Under the pieces are notes generated by a model. The model had not been told where the DNA came from. It did not search any database and was given only the letters and a program-made list of their open reading frames with translations. A program made the translations under genes and the position numbers. A DNA stretch of 10,320 bases from an uncultured Oscillospiraceae bacterium (GTDB taxonomy: Bacteria; Bacillota; Clostridia; Oscillospirales; Oscillospiraceae). The first letter of the stretch is position 1, and each line of letters begins with the position of its first letter. Positions 1 to 6,088 of the stretch are shown in pieces. The stretch covers positions 1 to 10,320 of the forward strand of contig CAKTZP010000071.1 of assembly GCA_934636045.1 (NCBI GenBank), in the 5' to 3' direction.

Positions 1-11
1 GGAGCCATACC

Positions 12-674
12 ATGAAGTACAAATGTCTCGTCCTCGACCACGACGATACCGTCGTCAACAGCACCGCGACCATCCACTTCCCGTCCTTTCTGGCGTTTCT
101 GGAAAAGGCGCGGCCGGGCAAGACCTACACGCTCGAGGAGTACTTCCGCAAAAATTTTGACCCCGGCGTGGTGCAGCTTTTTACGGGCGAGCTGGGCTTT
201 ACCCCGGAGGAGATGGACGAGGAGTATCATTTCTGGCAGAGCTATGTCAAGTCGCGCGTTCCGGCGGCCTATCCCGGCATGCGGGAGATCCTGCAGCGGC
301 ACCGCGCGCAGGGCGGCCTGATTGCCGTGATCTCGCACTCCGTCAGCACCATGATCGAGCGCGACTACCGCAAAAACGACCTGCCCCTGCCCGATGTCAT
401 CTACGGTTGGGAGTATCCCGCGCACCAGCGCAAGCCGAACCCGTGGCCGATGGAGCAGCTCATGCAGCGCTATGACCTGCGCCCGGACGAGCTGCTGATG
501 GTCGATGACCTCAAGCCCGGCTATGACATGTGCCGCGCCTGCGGCGTTCCCTTCGCTGCCGCCGGCTGGGCCAACGACGTCCCTGAAATTGAACGCTTTA
601 TGCGCGAAAACTGCGACTTCTACTTTAAAACCGTCAAGGAGCTGGATGAGTTCTTACAAGCGGAAAACCAATAG
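12..674 (+). CDS. HAD-superfamily hydrolase (subfamily I phosphatase, phosphoglycolate phosphatase/PpaX-like)
   Basis: A 220-residue protein with the four HAD motifs in order. Motif I is LDHDDT, with nucleophile D9 and acid/base D11. Motif II is the Ser in VISHS (S108). Motif III is K141 in RKPNP, and motif IV is the metal-binding pair D165-D166 in MVDD. About 70 mostly helical residues between motif I and motif II are consistent with a C1 cap, as in phosphoglycolate phosphatase and pyrophosphatase PpaX relatives. It should be a soluble cytoplasmic Mg-dependent phosphomonoesterase. The substrate cannot be read from the sequence; small sugar phosphates, phosphoglycolate or pyrophosphate are family possibilities. 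The ATG at 12 follows GGAG at 1-4 with a 7-base gap. The promoter lies outside the window, so this may be the last gene of an upstream operon. It ends just before a shared hairpin terminator and converges on pepD. Confidence 0.88.
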   Translation: MKYKCLVLDHDDTVVNSTATIHFPSFLAFLEKARPGKTYTLEEYFRKNFDPGVVQLFTGELGFTPEEMDEEYHFWQSYVKSRVPAAYPGMREILQRHRAQGGLIAVISHSVSTMIERDYRKNDLPLPDVIYGWEYPAHQRKPNPWPMEQLMQRYDLRPDELLMVDDLKPGYDMCRACGVPFAAAGWANDVPEIERFMRENCDFYFKTVKELDEFLQAENQ

Positions 675-680
675 CTAACA

Positions 681-711
681 GCCGCCCCGCTTCCAAAAGA
701 AGCGGGGCGGC
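681..711. terminator. Bidirectional hairpin terminator between convergent genes
   Basis: A perfect 13-bp inverted repeat (681-693 with 699-711, arm GCCGCCCCGCTTC) encloses the loop CAAAA. It sits 6 bases after the HAD stop codon and 23 bases after the pepD stop on the other strand, so it can serve both genes. The T-rich tails are weak: GCTATTTGC on the plus strand, and an interrupted tract ending in GGTTTT on the minus strand. Efficiency is therefore uncertain, but stem and position fit a shared terminator. Confidence 0.8.
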
Positions 712-734
712 GCTATTTGCATATTCTGTTCGCA

Positions 735-2156
735 TCACAGAGCCTTGAGCACGGCCAGAAGGTAATCCCATGTGCGTTCGACGGAGGCAATGTCGAGGCG
801 CTCGCGGGAGGTGTGGATGTCGTGCATCTGCGGGCCGAAGGAAACCGCGTCCAATCCGGGCAGGGCGTCGGAGAAAATGCCGCATTCCAGCCCTGCGTGG
901 ATGGCCTCGACGACCGGCTTTTTTCCATAGAGCGCCGCAAACGTGTCGACCATGATCGTGCGCAGGCGGGAATCCTTGCGATACTCCCACGCGGGGTACG
1001 CGCCGGATTCGCTGTAGCTTGCGCCAAAGTCCGCGCCGACACGCTTCAGCGTGTCGATCAGCGCCGTTTTCTCGGCATTCACGCTGCTGCGGACGGAGAA
1101 GGTCATCCTCACGCAGTCCTCATCGGTTTTCAGAACGCCGAGGTTCAGCGACGTCTGCACCAGTCCCTCGATGTCCTTGCTCATCGCCTGCACGCCGTTG
1201 GGCAGCGCATTCAAAAGGCCCAGCACCGCCTTTGTGGCGGCCTCAGTCATCGGCAGGCGGTCGGTCTGCGCGGGCTCAACGAAGAATTCCGCCGCGTTCT
1301 CTCCGGCGGGAAGGGCGGCGCGCACCGCCTCCCAGCGTCCTTGCAGCTGTGCCTCCAGCTCGGGCGCACAGCTGACCACGAGCGCCGTGCTCGCGCGCGG
1401 GATGGCGTTGTCCTTGCTGCCGCCGTCGACGGAAATCAGATGCAGCGGCAGGCCGTTCAGCACCTGTGCAAGCACCTTGTTGGCATTGGCGCGGCCCTTG
1501 TTGATCTCGACGCCGCTGTGGCCGCCGGTCAGGCTGCGCACGCCGACGCGCCAAGCCGTACCGCCGCAGGCCGCCCGCGCAACCGGCAGGGTCAGCGCGG
1601 AGGTCGCGCCGCCGGCGCAGCTGACGGTCAAAATGCCCTCGTCCTCGGAATCGCAGTTGAGCAGCACGCGGCCGTGCAGCAGCGACATATCCAGCACCGC
1701 CGCGCCGAGCATGCCGATCTCCTCATCCACGGTAAACACCGCCTCAAGCGGCGGGTGCGCGAGGTCGTCCGCGGCCAGCACCGCCAGCGCATAGGCAACC
1801 GCGATGCCGTCGTCGCCGCCGAGCGTCGTGCCCTCGGCAAAAATGAACTGCCCGTCGTGCGCCAGACGCAGGCCATCCTTGGAAAAATCGATGTCACAGT
1901 CAGCGTCCTTTTCGCAGACCATGTCCAAATGCCCCTGCAAAATTACGGTCGGATGCTCCTCATAGCCGGGCGTCGCATTCTTATAAATGACGATATTGTT
2001 CGCCGCATCCTGCACGTAACGCAGCCCGTGCGCGCGCGCGAAATCAGCGCAGTAGTCCGAGATGCGCTTGGTGTCGCGCGAGCCGTGGGGGATGGCGCAC
2101 AGCGCCTCAAAATATTCCAGCGCCGCGGTCGGGCGCAGTCCTTCGAGTACCTTCAT
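735..2156 (-). CDS. pepD: Aminoacyl-histidine dipeptidase (PepD-type, M20 metallopeptidase)
   Basis: A 473-residue cytoplasmic dinuclear zinc peptidase that cleaves Xaa-His (carnosine-like) and other dipeptides, releasing amino acids from imported peptides. The length fits the PepD family (about 485 residues). M20 catalytic residues are visible: H76 and D78 in LQGHLDMV, bridging D115 in LGGDDGIA, the E145-E146 pair in TVDEEIG (general base and metal ligand), D169 in NCDSEDEG, and C-terminal H448 in IHTSRERLDI. The lid/dimerisation domain lies between the two halves of the catalytic domain, roughly residues 190-390. On the minus strand AGGAG (2166-2170) precedes the ATG by 9 bases, and a promoter lies at 2195-2223. 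The gene is transcribed alone, divergent from the zinc-ribbon gene and convergent with the HAD gene. There is no signal peptide. The family call is firm; the exact dipeptide preference is not visible. Confidence 0.95.
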   Translation of the reverse strand: MKVLEGLRPTAALEYFEALCAIPHGSRDTKRISDYCADFARAHGLRYVQDAANNIVIYKNATPGYEEHPTVILQGHLDMVCEKDADCDIDFSKDGLRLAHDGQFIFAEGTTLGGDDGIAVAYALAVLAADDLAHPPLEAVFTVDEEIGMLGAAVLDMSLLHGRVLLNCDSEDEGILTVSCAGGATSALTLPVARAACGGTAWRVGVRSLTGGHSGVEINKGRANANKVLAQVLNGLPLHLISVDGGSKDNAIPRASTALVVSCAPELEAQLQGRWEAVRAALPAGENAAEFFVEPAQTDRLPMTEAATKAVLGLLNALPNGVQAMSKDIEGLVQTSLNLGVLKTDEDCVRMTFSVRSSVNAEKTALIDTLKRVGADFGASYSESGAYPAWEYRKDSRLRTIMVDTFAALYGKKPVVEAIHAGLECGIFSDALPGLDAVSFGPQMHDIHTSRERLDIASVERTWDYLLAVLKAL

Positions 2157-2194
2157 ATCGTTCGTCTCCTTTCGGCGGGGTCGCCGCCGCCCTT

Positions 2195-2223
2195 ATCTTA
2201 CCACACTTTCCAGCGCCGCACAA
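2195..2223 (-). promoter_or_regulatory. pepD promoter (sigma-A type, extended -10)
   Basis: On the minus strand TTGTGC (2223-2218) is followed after exactly 17 bases by TAAGAT (2200-2195). The -10 box is directly preceded by TGG, an extended -10 (TGn) element that would compensate for the imperfect hexamers. It lies about 40 bases upstream of the pepD ATG and back to back with the rightward promoter at 2234-2262. Confidence 0.65.
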
Positions 2224-2233
2224 CCTTTTCCTC

Positions 2234-2262
2234 TTGCGCTTTCCCTATTTTTTCGCTATACT
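2234..2262 (+). promoter_or_regulatory. Promoter of the small zinc-ribbon gene
   Basis: TTGCGC (2234-2239), a 17-base spacer and TATACT (2257-2262) precede the strong ribosome binding site of the gene at 2286. Its -35 box is only 10 bases from the -35 box of the divergent pepD promoter, so the two RNA polymerase sites probably interfere or share a regulator. No clear operator dyad was seen between them. Confidence 0.6.
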
Positions 2263-2285
2263 GGTACCGAAAGGAGGGATGCCCG

Positions 2286-2564
2286 ATGATCATGGACGGC
2301 TGTCAGGGCAAGCCCCGCACGCCGACGCTGGAGGAGAAGGTCTGCCCGCAGTGCGGCAATACGATCGAAATTTTCTCGACCGACACGCAGGTCACCTGCG
2401 ACGTCTGCGGTTTTATCGCGTATAATGATAGTCTAAGCTGCGTCCAATGGTGCAAATACGCCCGCCAATGCGTCGGCGACGAAATATACGAGCGCATGAT
2501 GGAAATTGCGGCGCAGCAGAAGAAGCAGAGAGCAGAAAAGAAGCAGACCTCCGAGGGCTGCTGA
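2286..2564 (+). CDS. Small zinc-ribbon protein with a C-terminal SCxxWCKYAxxCVG motif, function unknown
   Basis: A 92-residue protein with two cysteine clusters. The first is a CxxC...CxxC zinc ribbon (C20, C23, C38, C41). The second is SCVQWCKYARQCVG at residues 51-64, contributing C52, C56 and C62, and the protein ends in a charged, Lys/Gln/Glu-rich helical tail (about 65-90). I recall this Trp-Cys-Lys-Tyr-Ala motif from small uncharacterised proteins of anaerobes, sometimes labelled phosphohydrolase without catalytic support; no HD or other catalytic motif is present here. The second cluster could bind a metal or Fe-S cluster, but with three cysteines that is inference. The ATG at 2286 has AAGGAGGG at 2271-2278 with a 7-base gap; an in-frame ATG at 2292 is less well placed. 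It lies immediately upstream of the flavodiiron gene, which suggests but does not prove a redox or oxygen-response role. Confidence 0.85.
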   Translation: MIMDGCQGKPRTPTLEEKVCPQCGNTIEIFSTDTQVTCDVCGFIAYNDSLSCVQWCKYARQCVGDEIYERMMEIAAQQKKQRAEKKQTSEGC

Positions 2565-2618
2565 GCACTTCTCCCCAGACTACGCCGGCAGCCCCCGGCT
2601 TCCCCTGCTTCAGCTTCC

Positions 2619-2655
2619 CGCGGGAAACGCTTTTTGCCTTTCCCGCGCTTTTCTT
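2619..2655 (+). terminator. Probable intrinsic terminator after the zinc-ribbon gene
   Basis: A 9-bp inverted repeat, CGCGGGAAA (2619-2627) with TTTCCCGCG (2639-2647), encloses an 11-base loop and is followed by CTTTTCTT (2648-2655). It lies about 55 bases after the stop codon and directly before the flavodiiron promoter. The T-tract is interrupted, so some readthrough into the next gene is possible. Confidence 0.5.
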
Positions 2656-2657
2656 GC

Positions 2658-2686
2658 TTGCATCTGCGGGAGGATTTGCGTATAAT
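2658..2686 (+). promoter_or_regulatory. Promoter of the flavodiiron gene
   Basis: TTGCAT (2658-2663), a 17-base spacer and a perfect TATAAT (2681-2686) precede the fprA ATG by about 30 bases. The spacing and a consensus -10 box indicate a strong sigma-A-type promoter. No obvious operator dyad overlaps it. Confidence 0.75.
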
Positions 2687-2717
2687 GGGAGCAGATATCG
2701 AACAAAGGAGAGCAGTT

Positions 2718-3863
2718 ATGGAGATTACAAAAGAGATTCGTTACATTGGCGTAAACGACCATGAGATCGACTTGTTTGAGGGGCAGTATGCAGTTCCGAA
2801 CGGGATGGCGTACAATTCATATGTTATTTTAGATGATAAAATCGCAGTCATGGACACGGTAGAGGCGCGGTTTGGCGCGCAGTGGCTGGCGCAGCTGGCA
2901 GCGGCGCTGGACGGACGCAAGCCGGACTATCTGGTCGTGCAGCACATGGAGCCCGACCACTCGGCCAACCTCGCGGCCTTTACGGCGGCCTATCCCGAGG
3001 CGACGGTCGTCGGTAACGCGCGCACATTCGGCATGATCGAGGCCTTTTATGGCGCTGAGGTCTGCCCAAACCGCCTGACGGTGGAAAACGGCGGAACGCT
3101 CTGCCTCGGACGGCACGAGCTCACCTTCCTTTTTGCGCCGATGGTACACTGGCCGGAGGTCATGGTGACCTATGACGCAGCAGATCGCGTGCTGTTCTCC
3201 GCCGATGGCTTCGGAAAATTCGGCGCGCTGGACGCGGACGAGGACTGGGCCTGCGAGGCACGGCGCTATTACGTCGGCATCGTCGGCAAGTACGGCGCGC
3301 AGGTGCAGGCGCTGCTGAAGAAGGTCGCCGCGCTGGATGTTGCGGCCATCTGCCCGCTGCACGGCCCGGTGCTGACGGAGAAGCTCGGCTACTATCTGGA
3401 TTTGTACCAGATGTGGTCATCCTATAGGCCGGAAAGCGACGGCGTCTGCATTGCCTACACGTCCGTTTACGGCCACACGAGGGCGGCGGTTGAGCAGCTG
3501 GCCGAGCTGCTGCGCGCCAAGGGCAGAACCGTCGCGCTGCACGATCTTGCCCGCTGCGACCACGCCGAGGCGGTGGAGGACGCGTTCCGCTACGACCGCC
3601 TCGTTCTGGCGACGACGACCTATAACGGGGAGATTTTCCCCTTCATGCGCAACTTTATCCTCGACCTTACCGAGCGCAATTTCCGCAGCCGCACCGTCGG
3701 CCTGATCGAAAACGGCTCGTGGGCGCCCGCCGCGGCCAACACCATGCGCCGCATGCTGGAAAAAGCGAAGGAGCTGACTTGGCTCAACACCACCGTCACC
3801 GTCCGCTCTGCCCTTTCCGACGAGAGCCGCGCCCAGATCCGGGCCATGGCCGAGGAGCTGTAA
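2718..3863 (+). CDS. fprA: Flavodiiron protein (class A, FprA/ROO type), O2/NO reductase
   Basis: A 381-residue soluble protein that reduces O2 to water and/or NO to N2O without releasing reactive intermediates, protecting strict anaerobes. The N-terminal metallo-beta-lactamase-like domain (about 1-240) carries the full diiron ligand set: H76-x-E78-x-D80, H144, D163 and H215, plus the second-shell H81. The C-terminal flavodoxin domain (about 243-381) begins with GVCIAYTSVYGHT, the FMN phosphate-binding loop, followed by ATTTYNG and ENGSWAP segments. There is no C-terminal rubredoxin or flavin-reductase extension, so it depends on a separate electron donor, typically rubredoxin or F420H2 in relatives; no donor gene is in the window. 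The ATG at 2718 follows AAAGGAG (2704-2710) by 7 bases and matches the family N-terminus, so earlier in-frame ATGs are rejected. Whether NO or O2 is the main substrate is not decided by the sequence. Confidence 0.95.
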   Translation: MEITKEIRYIGVNDHEIDLFEGQYAVPNGMAYNSYVILDDKIAVMDTVEARFGAQWLAQLAAALDGRKPDYLVVQHMEPDHSANLAAFTAAYPEATVVGNARTFGMIEAFYGAEVCPNRLTVENGGTLCLGRHELTFLFAPMVHWPEVMVTYDAADRVLFSADGFGKFGALDADEDWACEARRYYVGIVGKYGAQVQALLKKVAALDVAAICPLHGPVLTEKLGYYLDLYQMWSSYRPESDGVCIAYTSVYGHTRAAVEQLAELLRAKGRTVALHDLARCDHAEAVEDAFRYDRLVLATTTYNGEIFPFMRNFILDLTERNFRSRTVGLIENGSWAPAAANTMRRMLEKAKELTWLNTTVTVRSALSDESRAQIRAMAEEL

Positions 3864-3888
3864 CCAAAGCGCACCCGGCTTACATAGA

Positions 3889-4024
3889 ATTCGCAGGGCG
3901 GGCTGACTTCAGCCCGCCGTCGGCGGTATCGAAATTCGTTCGTAGGGCGGGCTCCCCTGAGCCCGCCGCAAATTTCGCACCGATTTGCGTTTCACATCGC
4001 AGTCGGGCTGCTCTCAGCCCGCCG
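3889..4024 (+). repeat. Cluster of three GC-rich hairpin repeats between fprA and the CDF gene
   Basis: Three copies of a hairpin element lie head to tail. Copy 1 pairs GGCGGGCTG (3897-3905) with CAGCCCGCC (3910-3918), loop ACTT. Copy 2 pairs GGCGGGCTC (3946-3954) with GAGCCCGCC (3959-3967), loop CCCT. Copy 3 is shorter, CGGGCTG (4004-4010) with CAGCCCG (4015-4021), loop CTCT. Copies 1 and 2 are both led by TTCGYAGG. They fill an otherwise non-coding 220-bp gap. Related copies lie at 5951-5976 and 9715-9741, always between genes, which points to a dispersed REP/MITE-like family rather than a local regulatory structure. Confidence 0.85.
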
Positions 4025-4045
4025 CTGACAGCGGCGGGGGTTTTT
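4018..4045 (+). terminator. Intrinsic terminator downstream of fprA / upstream of the CDF gene
   Basis: A perfect 9-bp stem, CCCGCCGCT (4018-4026) with AGCGGCGGG (4030-4038), has a 3-base loop, then GG and TTTTT (4041-4045). It is the best canonical terminator in the window. It lies 155 bases after the fprA stop and 39 bases before the CDF start. Its left arm overlaps the right arm of the third hairpin repeat, so the two stems cannot form together. Confidence 0.8.
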
Positions 4046-4083
4046 CTCTGCCGTGGGCACATCATTTTTTAGGAGGCGAGGCT

Positions 4084-5283
4084 ATGACGACGCTTCTGCT
4101 GCGACTGTTTTTGCGCGGCAACCAAGATCCTGATGCACCGCAAACGCGAGCAGCCTACGGGCGGCTGGCGGGGCTGGTGGGAATTTGTTGTAACCTGCTG
4201 CTGTTTGTCGGAAAGCTGCTTGTCGGCACCCTCAGCGGCAGCGTTTCTATTACGGCCGACGCCGTGAACAACCTGTCCGATGCGTCGAGCTCGGTGGTGA
4301 CGCTTCTGGGCTTTAAGCTGGCGGCAAAGCCTGCCGACAACAAGCATCCTTACGGCCACAGCCGGTATGAATATTTTTCCGGCCTTGTGGTGGCGGCGCT
4401 GATCCTGATCATCGGCGCAGAGCTGGCCATCAGCTCCTTCCGCAAGATGCTGCACCCCGAACCGATCGAGTTTTCCCTTGCGATTGTCATCGTGCTGGCA
4501 GCCTCGATCCTTGTAAAGCTCTGGATGGCGCTGTTCAACGCCAAGCTCGGCCGGCGCATCCACTCGGCCGCGCTGGCCGCCACTGCGGCGGACAGCCGCA
4601 ACGACGCAATCTCCACCGCAGCGGTGCTGCTCGGATGCTTCGTCGGGCATTTTACCGGCCTGCGGGTGGACGGCTATATGGGCTTTGCCGTGGCGCTGCT
4701 GATCCTCTGGTCGGGCGTCGGCATTGCGCGCGACACCATCGATCCCCTGCTCGGCGAGGCGCCGGACGAGGCGCTGGTGCACGCCATCGGCCACGAGATC
4801 ACGCGCCACAAGGAAATTCTCGGCATGCACGACCTGATCGTCCACGACTATGGCCCCGGCCGCCGCTTTGCCAGCGCCCACGCGGAGATGGACTACCGTT
4901 TCGACCCGCTGGCGGCGCACGAGTGCATCGATGACATTGAGCGCGAGGTCAAGCAGAAGCTGAACGTCGACCTTGTCATCCACTATGACCCGATCGTGAC
5001 CGACGACCCGGAGCTTGACGCGGTGCGCCATCGCGTGATGCATGCGCTTTCTGCGCTTGATCCGCGGCTGGCGCTGCACGATTTCCGTATGGTGCGCGGC
5101 AGCGGACACAGCAACGTCATCTTTGACCTCGTCGTGCCGCACGGCTGCGCCCTCAGCCGCGCCGAGCTCAAGCAGCACATCGACGAAGCGCTGCAAACCG
5201 AGGGCAAAAAATATTACGCCGTCATCACCTTCGATGACGAGGCCTTCAACGACCCACACACAAGAACAGGAGAACAACGATGA
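4084..5283 (+). CDS. Cation diffusion facilitator (CDF) family metal efflux transporter
   Basis: A 399-residue inner-membrane divalent-metal/proton antiporter. Hydrophobic segments occur at about 28-50, 55-80, 98-118, 128-150, 174-190 and 196-215, giving the six-helix CDF core. The transport site should be formed by D59-x3-N63 (ITADAVNNLSD, helix 2) and D170-x3-D174 (AADSRNDA, helix 5), with the conserved HPYGHSRYEY loop at 88-97. The Asn at the second helix-2 position and the Asp in place of the helix-5 His differ from Zn-type YiiP (DxxxD/HxxxD), so zinc specificity should not be assumed; Mn, Fe or Co are possible. The long C-terminal cytoplasmic region (about 225-399) is larger than the usual single CDF tail and rich in His/Asp. 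The ATG at 4084 follows AGGAGG (4071-4076) by 7 bases. No clear promoter was found between the terminator at 4018-4045 and this start. The stop codon overlaps the GNAT start. Confidence 0.93.
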   Translation: MTTLLLRLFLRGNQDPDAPQTRAAYGRLAGLVGICCNLLLFVGKLLVGTLSGSVSITADAVNNLSDASSSVVTLLGFKLAAKPADNKHPYGHSRYEYFSGLVVAALILIIGAELAISSFRKMLHPEPIEFSLAIVIVLAASILVKLWMALFNAKLGRRIHSAALAATAADSRNDAISTAAVLLGCFVGHFTGLRVDGYMGFAVALLILWSGVGIARDTIDPLLGEAPDEALVHAIGHEITRHKEILGMHDLIVHDYGPGRRFASAHAEMDYRFDPLAAHECIDDIEREVKQKLNVDLVIHYDPIVTDDPELDAVRHRVMHALSALDPRLALHDFRMVRGSGHSNVIFDLVVPHGCALSRAELKQHIDEALQTEGKKYYAVITFDDEAFNDPHTRTGEQR

Positions 5284-5825
5284 TCGCAAAACGAGTTACT
5301 GCAGACTTCGCGCAAAGGGAGCGCTTCGAGGAGATCAACCGCGAGGCCTTCCCCCCGGACGAATATATGTCGCTTTCCGAGCTGCTGGAGGTGCAGGCGC
5401 GGGGCGAATTTGACGTCCTTGCGCTGTTCGACGGCGAGACGATGGTCGGCTTTATGGTCATTTCGGCAAGCGAGGAAGCGGCATACCTGTTTTTCCTTGC
5501 CATCGCCAAGGAGTTCCGCGGCATGCGCTACGGCGGGCAGGCGCTGCAGCTGTATCGCACGCTGTACGCACAGCGTCAGTGCACTGTGGACCTTGAGCCG
5601 CTGGATGACGCTGCGGAAAACGCCGCGCAGCGGATCCGCCGCCGCCGGTTCTATCTGAAAAACGGCTTTTCCCCGAGCGGCTATGCGCTGGAATACCGCG
5701 GCATGGCCTTTGAGCTGCTGTGCTGCACGCCGCCGCTGCGCACGGAGGCGTTCGCACGTCTTGCGGAAAATCTTCACGTCCGCGGCTTCGTCCCCACCCT
5801 TCTCCCTTACCCGGCCGAAAAATAG
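5280..5825 (+). CDS. GNAT-family N-acetyltransferase
   Basis: A 181-residue cytoplasmic protein with the GNAT fold, which transfers an acyl group from acyl-CoA to an amine. Beta strands around DVLALFDGETMVGFMVI (45-61) and AYLFFLAI (68-75) lead into the acetyl-CoA pyrophosphate loop, FRGMRYGGQAL (79-89). It is a variant of (Q/R)xxGxG/A with Arg at the first Gly position. A late motif, RRFYLKNGF (122-130), matches the C-terminal (F)YxKxGF segment typical of GNATs. The pattern LEPLDDAAENAAQRIRRR before it resembles a GNAT subgroup I associate with Clostridia. The acceptor substrate is unknown. The start ATGA overlaps the CDF stop by 4 bases, implying translational coupling in a two-gene operon. 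No strong terminator follows the stop. Confidence 0.9.
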   Translation: MIAKRVTADFAQRERFEEINREAFPPDEYMSLSELLEVQARGEFDVLALFDGETMVGFMVISASEEAAYLFFLAIAKEFRGMRYGGQALQLYRTLYAQRQCTVDLEPLDDAAENAAQRIRRRRFYLKNGFSPSGYALEYRGMAFELLCCTPPLRTEAFARLAENLHVRGFVPTLLPYPAEK

Positions 5826-5828
5826 GGG

Positions 5829-5857
5829 TTGCATATTCTATCAGTTTTGAGTATAAT
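5829..5857 (+). promoter_or_regulatory. Promoter of the ABC exporter operon
   Basis: TTGCAT (5829-5834), a 17-base spacer and TATAAT (5852-5857) begin 4 bases after the GNAT stop codon. The hexamers and spacing are identical to the flavodiiron promoter at 2658-2686. The predicted transcription start near 5864 leaves a leader of about 190-225 bases before the first ABC gene. A 20-bp dyad centred on the -10 box suggests repressor control. Confidence 0.75.
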
Positions 5858-5866
5858 TATCCTCAA
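5847..5866 (+). promoter_or_regulatory. Operator-like dyad over the -10 box of the ABC operon
   Basis: TTGAGTATAATTATCCTCAA is a near-perfect 20-bp palindrome in which 9 of 10 base pairs match; only T5852/C5861 fails. It covers the whole -10 box and extends to the likely transcription start, where a bound dimer would block RNA polymerase. Length and symmetry suit MarR- or TetR-type repressors, which commonly control such exporters. No regulator gene lies in the window, so the cognate protein is unknown. Confidence 0.5.
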
Positions 5867-5950
5867 CACGCTTTAAAGTCCTACTGCGGTGTGCCTGACG
5901 GTATGATTGGAATTCGCGCAGCAAGGACGGACAAGGTACGTATTATGGCG

Positions 5951-5976
5951 TAGGGCGGGCTGCCCTCAGCCCGCCG
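5951..5976 (+). repeat. Single hairpin repeat in the ABC operon leader
   Basis: A copy of the family seen at 3889-4024: TAGG then GGCGGGCTG (5954-5962), loop CCCT, CAGCCCGCC (5967-5975). It lies inside the transcribed leader of the ABC operon, about 90 bases after the predicted transcription start. No T-tract follows, so it is not an ordinary terminator. The rest of the 5858-6052 leader shows no open frame with a ribosome binding site and no riboswitch that I recognise. Confidence 0.8.
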
Positions 5977-6088
5977 CTGCCGGCACCTTCGATTTTGCTG
6001 CAAGGCGCATGAAAACACGCACTATCATTAATAGAAGGAAGGCTCGAGTACCATCAAAGAGAAGAAGCAACACCCAAGGCAACATCAT

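Noticed and set aside
717..2564. A very long plus-strand open frame covering the whole pepD region
   Set aside because: It is antisense to a clear M20 peptidase with intact catalytic residues; the translation is low-complexity and rich in Arg, Ala and Gly, as expected of a GC-rich shadow frame. Only its last 92 codons (2286-2564) are a real gene.
3889..4024. CRISPR-like array, because three similar palindromic units are clustered
   Set aside because: The units differ in length, the spacing is uneven, similar copies are dispersed elsewhere as singletons, and there are no cas genes.
4069..5289. A 406-codon minus-strand open frame opposite the CDF gene
   Set aside because: The translation is rich in Arg, His, Gln and Val with no recognisable domain, and the plus strand encodes a well-conserved transporter. 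It is a GC-driven shadow.
5858..6052. Riboswitch or T-box in the ABC operon leader
   Set aside because: I recognise no aptamer or T-box core, and no terminator with a T-tract follows; the only clear structure is the dispersed hairpin repeat.
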